Assembly (NCBI RefSeq): GCF_000189635.1 | Contig: NW_002476368.1 | Location: forward strand, 124,001-188,000 | Direction of reading: 5' to 3' | DNA length: 64,000 nucleotides | Source: Tetrahymena thermophila SB210 | Taxonomy: Eukaryota; Ciliophora; Oligohymenophorea; Hymenostomatida; Tetrahymenidae | Shown: positions 37,801-50,212 of the stretch, piece after piece | How positions within the stretch are numbered: position 1 is the first letter of the stretch | Layout of the letters: the number at the start of each line of letters is the position of its first letter | Notes under the pieces: model-generated | What the model was told of the DNA's origin: nothing | What the model saw: only the letters and a program-made list of their open reading frames with translations | Database searches by the model: none | Program-made: the position numbers and the translations under genes

Positions 37801-38793
37801 AAAGTTGGTATTTAATTTATATTTTAAGGAAACTAATCGTACCTAATTAAAACAAAAAATTAAATAATTTATCTAAAATATAATTACTTTCTTTATTTAT
37901 ATATTTATTACGTCACTATCTAGAATTAAAAGGTACTCGCATTCATAATAATTAAAAATGTTAATAACTCACTCTGTAATTAATTTGTGATTATTAGAAA
38001 GGAAACTTTACCAAAACGATTATATTTCTTTATTTGTTTACATACAAAAATTCTAAACAATATGTTAACTCATTAATCATGTAAATATTTTTTGAAAAAG
38101 TAATAAATTTTATGAATTTGTTATAGAAATTTTCTAAAATTATTCAATATTTTTTTTCATGTTAAAAAAATTCTATTAAATTCAACTAATATAATTTGTA
38201 AAGACAAAAAATCAATTTATTTTAAGTTACTTATATTAATTTATATATTTTGACTGAACTAGAAATAATCTAATGACCTTAATTTTATTTGTAAAAAAAT
38301 TACTTTACAAATTAATATTTACAAATTTTAAAGTATTACAATTTTATGAAAAATACTATGAATTTGCACAAGATATCTCACTCAAATAAAAGCTATTAAA
38401 AAAATAAACTCTTTTTTGTTATCTATAAAAAATGCAAATTAAATTAAATTAAAAATCAAAAGAGTTCCTTCTTTGAAAAAATATCAAAAATTAAATTAAA
38501 AAAAATTAAATGTCTTTCAAACATAAATAAAAAATGATTTTTTTTAATATGAAAATTAATTTATGATATTGACTTGCATTCTATTTGATTTTAAACCAAA
38601 GAATATCTTTGAAAATTAATATTTTTCCATGCTTAAGATTTTCTTTTATTTTTGATTGAAGATAACAAGCAAATTTTTATATGTATTGTTTATTATATAT
38701 TTTTTACTCAAATTTATATCACTTGAAAAATTAATAGTTAGTTATCAAAGATAACAAAATTTATAAAGAAATAGCAAATATATATTTAGCGAG
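31877..38793. other. Long gene-poor A+T-rich region
   Basis: Nearly 7 kb in which I could support no gene, RNA or mobile element. Small local features: an inverted repeat AAAGGCT...AGCCTTTT at about 34680-34716, and a brief G+C-richer spot (ACTAAGGGGTGGGACC) near 36800. It has no transposase- or integrase-like frame. Concealed short-exon genes of the kind found at 12215-15979 cannot be excluded by eye. Confidence 0.4.
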
Positions 38794-39477
38794 ATGGTGG
38801 ATAGATAACACAGACCAGGTGCTAAGACTGGTTCAGGAGGACCTGCTTCTTCTTAAGATGCCAATATTGAGCACAGAGAAAGACTGAAAAAGCTAGCCTT
38901 AGAAACAATAGATATTAAGAAGGATCCTTATTTCATGACAAATCACTTGGGTACTTATGAATGCAGATTGTGTCTAACTCTGCACACAAACGAAGGTAGT
39001 TATTTAGCTCACACATAAGGTAAAAAGCATCAAACTAATTTATAAAGAAGATAAAGCAAAGAACGCTAAGAACAGAATATACAGTTGCAGCAAAACTAAA
39101 CAAAAGGGCTACAAAAGAAGAAAACCATCAAAATTGGAAGACCTGGATATAAAATTTTTAAGATGATTGATCCAACTTCTGGATAAAAGTAGATAACTTT
39201 TGAGATAGATTATGAGTAAATAGATGCCAGTTGGAAACCCTTTTATAGAATTATGAGTTCTTACGAGTAAAAAGTAGAGTAGTTTGATAAAAATTATTAA
39301 TATGTAGTCTTTGCCGCTGAGCCATATGATAACATAGCCTTTAAAATACCAAATATGGAAATAGATATGGAAGAAGGGAAGTTTTACTAAGATTGGAATA
39401 AAGATAAGAAGAAATACACACTCCATTTAACATTTAAAGATAGACAAAATAAATAATCAAGAAATCAAAAGAATTGA
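38794..39477 (+). CDS. SF3A2: Splicing factor 3A subunit 2 (SAP62/PRP11)
   Basis: A single exon, ATG at 38794 to TGA at 39475-39477, 227 residues. It is a component of the SF3a complex of the U2 snRNP, acting in nuclear pre-mRNA branch-site recognition. The family signature is visible throughout: N-terminal MVDRQHRPGAKTGSGG, then IDIKKDPYFMTNHLGTYECRL. A matrin-type C2H2 zinc finger follows (C57, C60, H73, H79). Then come RPGYKIFKMIDPTSGQKQI, the IDASWKPFYRIM block, and a C-terminal FAAEPYDNIAFKIPN...DWNKDKKKYTLHL. It is shorter than animal SF3A2 because the long proline-rich tail is missing, and close to the yeast PRP11 size. Intron-less, which is ironic but ordinary. Confidence 0.97.
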
Positions 39478-40069
39478 AGTTTCTATTCATTTTCAAAAAG
39501 ACATTTAAGTTGAAATTTATTGCTTTATTAATTTTCTTAGAGAGAAAAGCACTATGTAAATAAATATATTGCTATTGTCTAGACAAATAGATGAGTATTT
39601 ATATGTATTGAATGAATTTTTTTATAAATTATTTTTATGTAATTATCATCATAAAAAATTTATTTCTTCTAAAATCATTTTAAATTAAGAAATTAAAAAA
39701 AATAATATTTTTCTTTAGTTTTTTTTTTTGAATTAAATTTTGTTGGTGCATTGTACTTTATAGTAAGCTTTATCATCTAAAATTAAATATTGATTTGAAT
39801 TCTTTAGCTTGTATTATCTTTAAAGATTTTGAATATGATGAATAAAACAAATATCTTCAAATTTTTTCTTTAAAAACTCTAATTTAATTATTTTAATATT
39901 TTAATATAATTAATTTTAAACTATTTAGGTTTATTTTTTAAAAATATTTTTTAAGTATATTTTATTTCTTTTATATGTAGGAAAAACAGATAATTTTTTA
40001 GATTAATCTATATGTGATTATGATTATGGCATAAAAACCTGATTTACTTTTTAATTAGATGTAAATCTA
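39478..40069. other. Intergenic, nothing recognised
   Basis: 3' flank of SF3A2 and upstream of an uncertain small gene. A+T-rich, no supported feature. Confidence 0.5.
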
Positions 40070-40642
40070 ATGGATATTATCGAATTGAACAAAGATAATT
40101 TCTGGCTTTTTAAAAGATTAACTTTTAGAGAGATAAATTTAACATTTAATTTTATACATACAGTCAAATTTTTAGGTCAATTGTTCAATTTAGGTTAGCT
40201 AAATTAAATTCCACATAAAAATAATCCTAACCAATATATCTTCATTATTTAAACATAACCTAACAAACCAATCATATTTATATATTTTTTGATGTTTGCA
40301 TAATCTATGAGACAAACTTTCTAAACACATAAAATAGAATAAGAAAACAAAAAAGCTTAGTAAAATGAATGGGTTTTAAAATAGCATAGAGAGACTATAT
40401 TTCTAAATAGAAAGTTTACAGTTAAAATTACAAATAGAAAAGAAATCAAATTTCAGTAAATTTTGAATTAATTTTTTTCAAAAACTGAGTTAATGTAAGA
40501 AAGGAAGTAAATTTTGATTTTCTAAGATTTTTAAATTATTTAATTCATTTAGATTACAAATAAATACACAAGAGGACGAATTCAGACTGACTGGAAATAT
40601 TTCGCTGAGTTGTAGAAAAAAAAAAATTGTAAATTAAAATGA
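40070..40642 (+). CDS. Uncertain small gene with intron, unknown product
   Basis: The frame from the ATG at 40070 stays open for ~128 codons: MDIIELNKDNFWLFKRLTFR, then a hydrophobic stretch (PIIFIYFLMFAQSM), then a charged part (THKIEQENKKAQQNEWVLKQ). It runs to a candidate donor at 40456, or an earlier one near 40418. A sequence after the acceptor TTCATTTAG at 40552 reads ITNKYTRGRIQTDWKYFAEL and ends at TGA 40640-40642. Only the earlier donor (phase 0, before GTTAAAATTAC) joins that frame; the donor at 40456 would give a different, longer C-terminus. A shorter start at 40292 is also possible. No family recognised. Confidence 0.35.
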
Positions 40643-41394
40643 AAAATAAATTGTTACTCGCACATTTTTAATTCTAAATTTGCTATGTATCAAAAATAGA
40701 ACTAAAATAAGAAGTATAGTTAGATAATTTACAGAAGCTAAAAACTAAATATTTTTAAACTTATTAAAAATACATTTTATGTAAGATATAATACGGAATA
40801 TTGTTGTTTAATTATATATTAAATTCAAAATGCAAATTTAATTAACTGTAAGCATCAAAAAAAAAAAAGATATTTGTTTTAAAATTTTTGAAATAAAGGT
40901 GTTTTAATGTGATTGATCAAATTCAAATAATGATAATTACAAGGATATAAAGTTATAAGTATGTTTATATACAACATGACAATAATTTGAATAAGTTATT
41001 TTAATGTAAATGTATAAAGTGTTTAATTGAATGATGGATATGTGTAATGAGAGAGGGATCAAAAGTTAGATTAGAAAATTCCAAACAACTGGTTTGATTG
41101 ATAACTATAATAAATTAAAATTAGAGTAATGGTTTTTTTGATTGGATATTTTTTATTAGGTATAGTATATTAGTATGCTAAGTATCTATCCCACTTATAT
41201 ATTTAAGTAAGTGTATTTGACATGTGAGATATTATGAGAAAGTAGATTTAATTAATTTAATTTTGTTATTAATATTTATTATTATATTTGAGTGATCTTT
41301 AATGAGATTTTGTTAATTTTTTGGTTGATTGGTTGTATAAATAATGATGGATAGCAGGATACCAGAGCTCCTGAGTCAAAAATAATAGTATGAA
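40643..41394. other. Convergent intergenic region
   Basis: A+T-rich sequence between the tentative gene at 40070 and the stop of the convergent MGC gene. No feature supported. Confidence 0.5.
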
Positions 41395-41868
41395 TCACAT
41401 TAAGATAGATTAAGAATCGATATTTGTGATGCATTTGGATACTTCGTAGTGTTAGTAGTTATCGAAGTTAATGGCAGGCATTTCTAGAATACGCTATGTC
41501 ATTTTAGTGAAGATATTAAGGAAATCGTTAAAGAATTCCTCTACTTCTGGTTTAATTTAGTGAATACTCTTTTGTTCTAGAATAATTCTAACTCTACGCA
41601 AAAGATGGTCAATTCTCTTGAAAGTTTCATTAATAATTTGGTAGATCATTTAAAGTTCATCCTTAGAAAATCTGTTGGTCTTATAAGAAGTTAAAAGGAA
41701 TTCCTCTATAGACATGACTTAGTAATCAATGTGTTTAGCTGAGAGGTCTTGATTGAAGATGTACTTTTCCTTTATTTCGTCAAGTTCATCAATGACTTGG
41801 ATTATTTCAGCAACTGTGCCTTCATATTGGCTTTTAGATTTCATAGATTTAGCTTGAGTGCATCCCAT
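41395..41868 (-). CDS. Small protein with N-terminal MGC acylation motif
   Basis: A single exon, ATG at 41868-41866 to TGA at 41397-41395, 157 residues. It starts MGCTQAKSMKSKS: Gly2 with Cys3 and Ser/Lys at following positions fits N-myristoylation plus palmitoylation, so the protein is probably anchored to the inner face of a membrane. The rest is predicted largely helical and charged (VAEIIQVIDELDEIKEKYIF, then FKRIDHLLRRVRIILEQKS), with no transmembrane segment or known domain. Local G+C is clearly above the flanks and the composition is coding-like. Function not recognised; a signalling or cortical adaptor is one guess. Confidence 0.87.
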
Positions 41869-42357
41869 TTTAATTTAATTGTTAGTTTTAGTTATATTTA
41901 AAAATGAATGAATGTATGTATGTATGCAGTATTTAAGTTTTCTTTTTAATTTTTTGTTTTTATTTATTTAAATTAAATTATAAATTACGATTGTGCTTAA
42001 TATTTGCATATTTAAATTAATCAGATATTCTTTCTTTTTATTAGGCAAAATCTCCAGACTTTTATTATGTTTTCTATGAATAAATTCATGACTCAATTAT
42101 TTTAAGATACAACTTTTAAATGATCTTTTTTTGTCAGTAACAAAAAGAAATTTAATTTGTATTTTTCTCGCTTCTTCATAATATCAAGGTCTTACGCTGC
42201 TGTATTTTTTAAAATTAATTAAATAAAAAGTAAGCATATAAAAATCAAAGTACGAGCTTAAAAACCAACCCTATCAAAAATCTATACCATTAATAAACAT
42301 TTTTCCCTACGCCTTAAATTTAATTTTTCTTTTCTATTTAATATGCAAGCATAAAAT

Positions 42358-42570
42358 TCAAAGGAATGCTTAATTAGGACATTTAATTGTTTTTAAGGTA
42401 AAAAATGTGTAAACAAGTATAATATCTTTGGATTTTGCCTTCTCTCTAATATTTACTATAACTTTATTTACTATGAATCTGTCCTAGTATCTGAAACGAA
42501 TATGTTCTAATTACAATTTATAGACTTAATATTGCTTTTATGGTTTGAGGCTTTAATATTTCTTTTTCAT
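42358..42570 (-). CDS. Possible small ORF, unknown
   Basis: An ATG at 42570 opens a 70-codon frame to TGA at 42360-42358, with a basic start (MKKKYQSLKPQKQYQVYKLQ) and mixed composition (RFIVNKVIVNIREKAKSKDI). An overlapping frame on the same strand is also open, so this may be chance. It lies 0.49 kb upstream of the MGC gene on the same strand. Confidence 0.22.
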
Positions 42571-45500
42571 ATCTGTATTCTTATATACACTTAGTAAGCA
42601 GAGGCTGACTGATTTGTAGTAATTTCTATCAAAGAAAAAGCAAACGAACTTAAAAATGAAATTTTTATATTTAATTTAAGGTTGTAATCTTCTACAACAC
42701 ATTTTTAAATTTGTCTCAAGCATAAATACTTTCGTACATATAATTATCATTAAAATAAATAGACAAAATTTGAGAATAAATAATGTAAATTACTCAAATA
42801 GGCATCTCTATTATTTGTTTATTTATTGTTTTTTTATAATAAACTCTATCAAAAACCCATTTGAAATGTATAAAATTCTCTAGAGCAGAAAAAAGCAATT
42901 ATTTCTACAACATAAAAAATATGCTACTAAAATAATATTTAAAAAAATCAAATGAACATTTGAAATTATTAAAAGGTAAATAAAGTCCTTTCTCCCTCCT
43001 TCTTTTATAATTAAAAAAATTTAATAGAATTGAATTAATTGCTCTTTTCATTTCCATGTGTATTTATTTATCAATCTATACTAAAAGAATTGTTTGTGGC
43101 TCATAATATTTTCTCAAAATCAAAAGGTAAGCTACCTGTTTCTACTAATTAATTTTAAAATGCTGCTTCTAAGATAGCTCTCTAACTAAATGATATAATA
43201 CTTATCTAGCTCTCATAGCAAGATAAATTCATATTTTACTACAATTTAGTTTTGTTTATTTTTGAATTTTAGCTTAACCATATTAATTCTTAGAAGTTTT
43301 TTGTATCAAAGCGCAAGAAATTTATAATTTTTACAAACAACTTTTCTTTTACTTTTTAATTTAAAAACATTGAATCAACATTCGATCAATCAACCAAGTT
43401 AATTTTTTAATTTTGGTAAAATTTTGTAATTAATCACCAAAATCATAAATTCTCACCATCCGTCAACTCATAAATATGTAATTTATATTTTTAGGTTTGA
43501 GGCGAGATAAACAATTTAAATTATTTAGCAAATAGTTAATATATTCAGAATTCGAACTAATATTTTATATACTATTTTTAAGAAAATATACAACGATCGA
43601 TCGATAATCGGGTTATTAAAAGAAAAGTTACAAATACATTAATAAGTCTATTTAATTGTAAAAAAAAAAAAATTAGTGATCAATCTTTTATAGACTTATA
43701 AATATCTAAAGGAATGAATATCATCCATAAAGGTATTTAATAATATACTTTAATTTGTATTTTATTCATTCATTCTGATAGATGTCTAAGTATTTTTTAA
43801 AAAATCACCAACTTTCAATTGGAATATTCTTAATTTGATATTTTTAAAAACTTACTTTATTTTTAAATGAAAATATTACAATAAAGTTTTCCGCAAAGCC
43901 AAATCATTTATGATATGATAATAGAAATTTTGCAGCTTTTTTCATATATTGTTTTCTAATTAGATATTTAAATGTAAACCAACTAATCAGTCTATGATTT
44001 TTCCTCTTATTTTAGCAATTTTAGAATGCCTTTTAGGCTGGTTTCTTATTTAATATTTCTGATAGATTATGAATAATTAGTAAATAACATTCTTGCTAAA
44101 TTTAAAAATCTGACCATAGATTATTATGTGCATTTATAAAAGACACCCATCACTTTTTTATAATGTTAAGCCAATCAATAATATATTTTATATGTATAAT
44201 CTAGTTGTTTACTCTATCAAAGTAATAACTGGCTATCATTTTTATTTCATTTACGAAACAATCTAATTTAATTACATACTTATATCTTAATAAATACCAA
44301 CAAACATTATTATTCAATAAAAATTCTTTAATTTACCTTGGTTCAAGTAATAAATAACCACTAACGCATCAATATAAATCTAATACTTAAATACCTGAAG
44401 CTTAGATTAACATCGTCTGACATCAGAATTTATAAAGTTAAATCTAAGTAAGTATATGATTATTTTTCTTTATTTAGACATTATTCCTAACAACATCCCA
44501 ATTTTAATTATTAAAAGTAAGAAACTTTTTCTTATTATTGATTCATTAACTACTATATTAAAAAAAATGATCCATTAAAATACTATAACTTTAACAAAAA
44601 TCTGTTGATGACTGGAATTAAAAATCTACTAATACAATCATTCATATAACATTTATACAAAAACATCTTTCTTTAGCGCTTACAATATTTGCCAATAAAT
44701 CTAGTCAAAATTTAATTAGACTGAGGAAGTTTTTCCCTTTGTTAAAGAATTATTACAAGTATTTAGATGTAAATTCTTCTAATTAGGTATTTAATAATCA
44801 ATTAAAAGATAGACAATTAAATATTTATATAGAAAATTATTGAATGTTTATTTTTAGCATTTTTGGGTAAATTTTGAATGACACTAATAATAAATATTCT
44901 GTTTGCATCATATGAAATAATGATAATTAAATAATATCTCATGTAAAATTATAAATAGACTAATATAAGTGAAATTTAATATTGATTGATACAAGCATCC
45001 ATTGACATGTAAAAGTAATATTAAATATAAATACTAATTTAAGAAAACTAACTAAATAATAGATAGATCAACTAATATTTCAAATAAATTAAGAAAAATT
45101 AGTATTGAATTGACAAATTTTTAATATTTATTTATACTAAAAAGTAAGTATTGTTAAGATTTAATATGATAATTTATAAACATTTTGATGTAGATAAATT
45201 ATATATAATCAGTAAATGTTTCAAAAAAGGTTGTAAACATTAGCAAAAATGATAAGCCATCTAGTAACTTACACTTTTTAATCACTTTATGTTTTTTATT
45301 AAATAAAAATATAGATAAATTAAATAGTGATTTTACTTATTTTAAAATAGATCATATACAAATTTATATTTTTTCTCAATACAAAACAACTAATGCTAAA
45401 ATTAATTAGCATCTATAGCAAAATTTCTTATTTAATTATTAATTTGATGATTTATTTGACTCATTTAATTAGATTTACTCATTTATCCAAAGGAGAAATT

Positions 45501-48500
45501 ACATAGGAAATTTCTTCTAAAATTTTTTTTTTGTTTTATAACATCTCCTATAATATTTTTAAAATTTAGCTTACTTAATACAACTTTCCTTGATTACCTT
45601 TATGTAAATTTATTATTCAAAAGCTAACAATTCATTTAAGATTAAGCTGGTCCTTTTCTGATATGTCTCAAACTATTGATTCTTATAAATTAATCTAGCG
45701 TACTAATACATTACCCAACTTTAAAGTACAAAATTGCATATAAGATTAAGGCTATTTGTTGGAAAATATTATTAATTCAATATAATCTAAGCTAATTATT
45801 CTTACTTAATTAATTATCAAACAAAGTAACAAAAAATTTCAGTTAAAACAAAACCAGTAATAAAAATTATAATTTTAACATTTTAAATAAATTACTTCAA
45901 TTAATGGTAATAACTTGAGGAAAACATTTAATTCTTTTTCAGCTTACATGAACTTTAAAGAAGAAGATCACATACTCAACAATTCTAATCCTCTTCAAAT
46001 AATATCTTCTTATATACATCAATTTTTATGTAAAAGAAATATTGGCTATTTTATCTTCAATTAATATTAATTATAATAAATTAAAAAACTGAAATATAAG
46101 ATTATTGAAAGCTTGAATGATTTTTTAATTTACATTAATTAAGATTTCTATTGTTTGTTCTAACTACAACTATTACTTATTTTCTTTCGTTATTTTTTAA
46201 ATCTTTTCACTCATATTTTCTCAATCTATTTTTTAAAAGTGTCTTAAATATATGTAATTTAGTGCAATTTTGGTATTCTTGTTTGCTTTAAATTATTTTT
46301 CTATTTTATCTTACATTCTCATCATAAAAATATATCTTATTAAATTAGAATAATCACTAAACAAGTACAATGTTTTCACTTTATATAAATTAAAGTGTTG
46401 AGAACTATTTTATTTCACTTTGAGATGTCTTTGATTTAAAATGAGGACTTTTTGATAGTATAAACATAAAGATGATCAAACAAATACACTATACAAATGA
46501 AATGGTAATTTAAAAGGCAAGTATTTGTCGGTACTTCTAAATATAAAAAATTTTTGCTTATCCTAAAATCTTAAACTATTTAAAAATTTTAAAAATTAAT
46601 AATATGTCAAGCAACAACAATTTGTTTAAATTAAATAAAAACTAATTTTCAACATTATTTAGTTTTTAACTTATCTAAATTTTTCATTTTGTGTGGCTCT
46701 AATTAGTTGATTAACCAATTTGTTTTTTGATTTTTTTGGATACATTCATTAGAATCTAAACGCAAACATTTAATTGATAAAGCACAGAATTAATTAACCG
46801 TCTTTTCTTTACATATTATTAATAATAATTATATCAATTATTTGTTATTTATCATCAATTAATCACACCTATTGTGTAATTTTATTTACAATTTACAATA
46901 CCTAATTCTGATAGATATCGTTTAATATAGATTGATTGATTTATTTATTAATTCATGTTATTAAAATTCATCTAAGTAAATATAAATTTAGCTAAAAATA
47001 ATTGCTAAAATGATAGAAAATTTAATTGCTTTAAAATTAGCCAAAGATTGGTTTGATTTTTGACTTGAACTTTAATTTTCATATATTTATTCTTTTATTT
47101 AAAAGTGAACATTTATTTTGATAATAAAGAATAAAAATTGATATTTTCTTGTTTACTCACTTAAATCAAAATGTTTACATTGATAAATCAAATTATTTAA
47201 AATTCATTCATGAATCAAACAACTTGTAAATTTGTAGAAAATAAAGTCATTCATTTACAACTTTTCTTTCAGATAAGCTTGAATTTACATCTAAGCAATT
47301 AATTCAACTTTTTAACATAATTAAAATATATAATTCTCACAATCCTCGCATATTAGTTTTAATGTAACCTCATAAAAAAATCAAAGAAATACTTTAACCA
47401 ATCAAAGAGAATACTTTATTTACATAAAAAAACGCTTTAAAATGAATTAATATTACTTTTTTATGGGCTTAATATATTAAATTTCAATCAAAAAACTTCT
47501 GTTAATTATAATACCTTGCTAATTTCAAATTATTTTTAATTTTTATAATTGCCATTTAAGTAGGTATAATTACCTTTTTGTATTTTTAATTTGTCCTCAG
47601 CTAATTTAATTTAGTATCTTTTCCATGATATACAATAAATACTTATATCACATTTTTTAATTTTTTCAATTTTTATTTAACATTCTAATTTTTATATTTA
47701 TTATCATATTTTAAGTTTATTAGCATAATAGAGTTAAGATTTTAAATATAAAATTTTATGGAAAAAATAATTGTTATTTAAGAAGATTTTTTTTATAAAG
47801 ATTTTATTAGAATAAATAGATATCTATTTAAAATAAAATTGCATGAAAAAATAATTTAAAAACAAAAAATAAAGACAAAATATCTTTATAAATCTTTAAA
47901 AAAAAATAATATTTCAAAACAATCTAAATTATTATATTACTTTTAATAATTATAATTTTTTATATAAGTATAATATAATAAAGGTAAAATAATAGAAATA
48001 GCTATCAAATTCAATCTTTAAGATGTATTACATTAATGCTAAATTTAATATATTTTATTTAATAAAAATAAATAAAGAAAAATCACTAATCAAAAAGGAT
48101 ATTTAAAAGCTACATAAATTATTTTATTTTTTTGATAATATTTTGTTTTAGAATTAAACTCTAAAAAGAAATTAAGTTAATTTGTTCTCAAATCAAACAA
48201 AAATAAAATATAGCAAAAATGGAAATATTATTTATTAAAGGATACTTCAAAAATAAAAAAATAAAGATTTTGAAGGGAAAAAAAAATATCTGTGAACCAA
48301 CATAAAATAATGTAAAAAAAGGATATGAATAATTTTATTTTTTAGTAATGAAAAATAGTTTCTTAATTATTAATCATTAATATTTAACAATTATTTTAAT
48401 TTACCATTAATAATTGAACTATCAGTAATGTTTTATACATTAAAAATTAAAAATGGAAAAAAACATTTTTTCAAATCTATTTAATCATCATTTTTAATAT

Positions 48501-48850
48501 AAAATAGTTAGTTTACACATTCAAATATTTTTTATTTAATCAGAAAAAATGAAAAAGAATAAGTAAAGTACTCAAGCATTATGTTATTCTAGCTTTTTTA
48601 AAAATTCTATCAAAGTTTTTTCTTAAAAATTTAATAGCTTTCTATTATTTTAACATGTAGAATTATATTTTATAGTGTAAATTACTTAAATATTTTAAAA
48701 AATTTTGTAGCTATTATTCATTAAAGTATTTTATATTATTTTTTAATATATATTTCAAAAATTTATATTATTTATTTAAAAAAAATCAATACAATTAAAA
48801 CATATTTTCAGTTTTATTTATTATTTATAATCAACCATTTTTGTAAAATT
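42571..48850. other. Long gene-poor A+T-rich region
   Basis: 6.3 kb without a gene I can support. It contains a pyrimidine-rich motif copy at 42986-43004. A TGA-free frame of about 100 codons lies around 44570-44850 (+) but has no start codon. No mobile-element signature is seen. Confidence 0.4.
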
Positions 48851-50212
48851 TCATACAAATTTGGGAGTAGCTTGTATCTTAATATGGTGATTTACAAAAC
48901 TGATTTGAGCTTTTTCAAGGACAAAGTTAGGACCATTGATTGGAATAGAACCATTGAAGAATTTGGCATTGATTTTAGGGAGGAAATAAGCAAGGAGTTA
49001 GTTGATTAGGTTTGTTAAACCAGCATTATCAATTGTTTTAAAAGTACTTAACTTAATTTCTAGCTTTTTAAGAGCAGCCTTTGCCAAGGTAATATGCAAA
49101 TCTTTGTTATTAACAATTTATGCAGCAACGCTAAATTCAGGGATGATATGAAGTAAAAGTAAATTTATTTCCTTATCTTAGATTTTAAGATTGACTGAAA
49201 TTGCAAGATCTGTCAAAGTAGTAAAAAGATTATTTGCAATGTTAAATTATGGGTAATTTTAGGCTGAAACGGTTATCTTAACTTAAGGATTTTATTTTAG
49301 CAATTCATCCAATCCTTTGAAAATGTTAGTAAGAACTTCTTTTTTGGCTACTTTTACTATTTCATTAAAGTCAAGCTAGTCAATGAGCAACTTAGCATCA
49401 AAAGCAGCATATGAAAATGAGTTGAGGGAGTACTCGCTGAAGTATAGGGTGAAATCGGTTGTAATTGGCTCATTAGGGAAAGCTATGCTATTAGAAAAAG
49501 GAGGTCTAGCTTTGGGTTTTTGCTTATTCCAAGCAAATAGATTGTTAGGGATAATCATCTAGTTGTTTTCAAAAGCAATAGCTGAAGAGAATGTGCTGTC
49601 AATCATGATAGGCAAATTTCCAAAAGGAACTGAAGTTGGCTGAGTAGATAAAATGGTATTCACTTTCTTTTAAACTTCAGGCATAATTGAATTAATTTTG
49701 CTTTGGACCTTATCATTTATCATGTGAATAAAATGATTCACAATTTTCTTGAAAACACCTGGCATGCTTGCTTGAGTGTCAGGAATCTTAAAGTTTTACA
49801 CTTTCAAGGATGTCACCTATAGCTATCCAGAGCCATTAACACCCAAGGAAGTTTATGAGTCGAATTAGAAATGAGCGGAAGGAGAGATATGGGCTTTTGC
49901 AATTCTTAAATTCAACTTAACACCCATAGACATGTGCATGTTTCTGGCATTTAGGTGGAAAGCACCCTTTGTTAAAGAGAAGCTAATAGAATTATTTGGA
50001 ATTTCTAATTTTCCATTCATGCTAGAGCACTTTACACCCATGATGCTTGTGTCAGGAACATTAAAATCTATTTTATTACCAGGGAAAAACTTTGGTAAAG
50101 CCCAATTTTTGGCGTTTGTCAAAAAGTTAGTGGTTAAATGAACTCTTGTTCCAGGGTTTTCGCAAAGAACAAAAGCGACTAAAAATAGGGAAATAAGAAG
50201 TGATATCTTCAT
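48851..50212 (-). CDS. Secreted BPI/LBP/CETP-family lipid-binding protein
   Basis: A single exon, ATG at 50212-50210 to TGA at 48853-48851, 453 residues, the usual family length. Residues 1-18 are a signal peptide (MKISLLISLFLVAFVLCE). The chain then follows the BPI fold pattern of two similar elongated lipid-binding domains. The first ~220 residues are alternating beta strands and an amphipathic helix (IVNHFIHMINDKVQSKINSI). A proline-rich linker follows near residue 230. The second half includes a helix (VLTNIFKGLDELLKQN) and a C-terminal edge of strands (NFVLEKAQISFVNHHIKIQA). The family binds lipids or lipopolysaccharide outside cells or in the secretory lumen. No membrane anchor is visible. 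The assignment comes from overall pattern, not a single catalytic motif. Confidence 0.85.

Noticed and set aside
44570-44850. TGA-free frame of about 100 codons on the plus strand
   Set aside because: It has no ATG and no recognised motif. With only TGA as stop in A+T-rich DNA such frames occur by chance. It could still be an internal exon.
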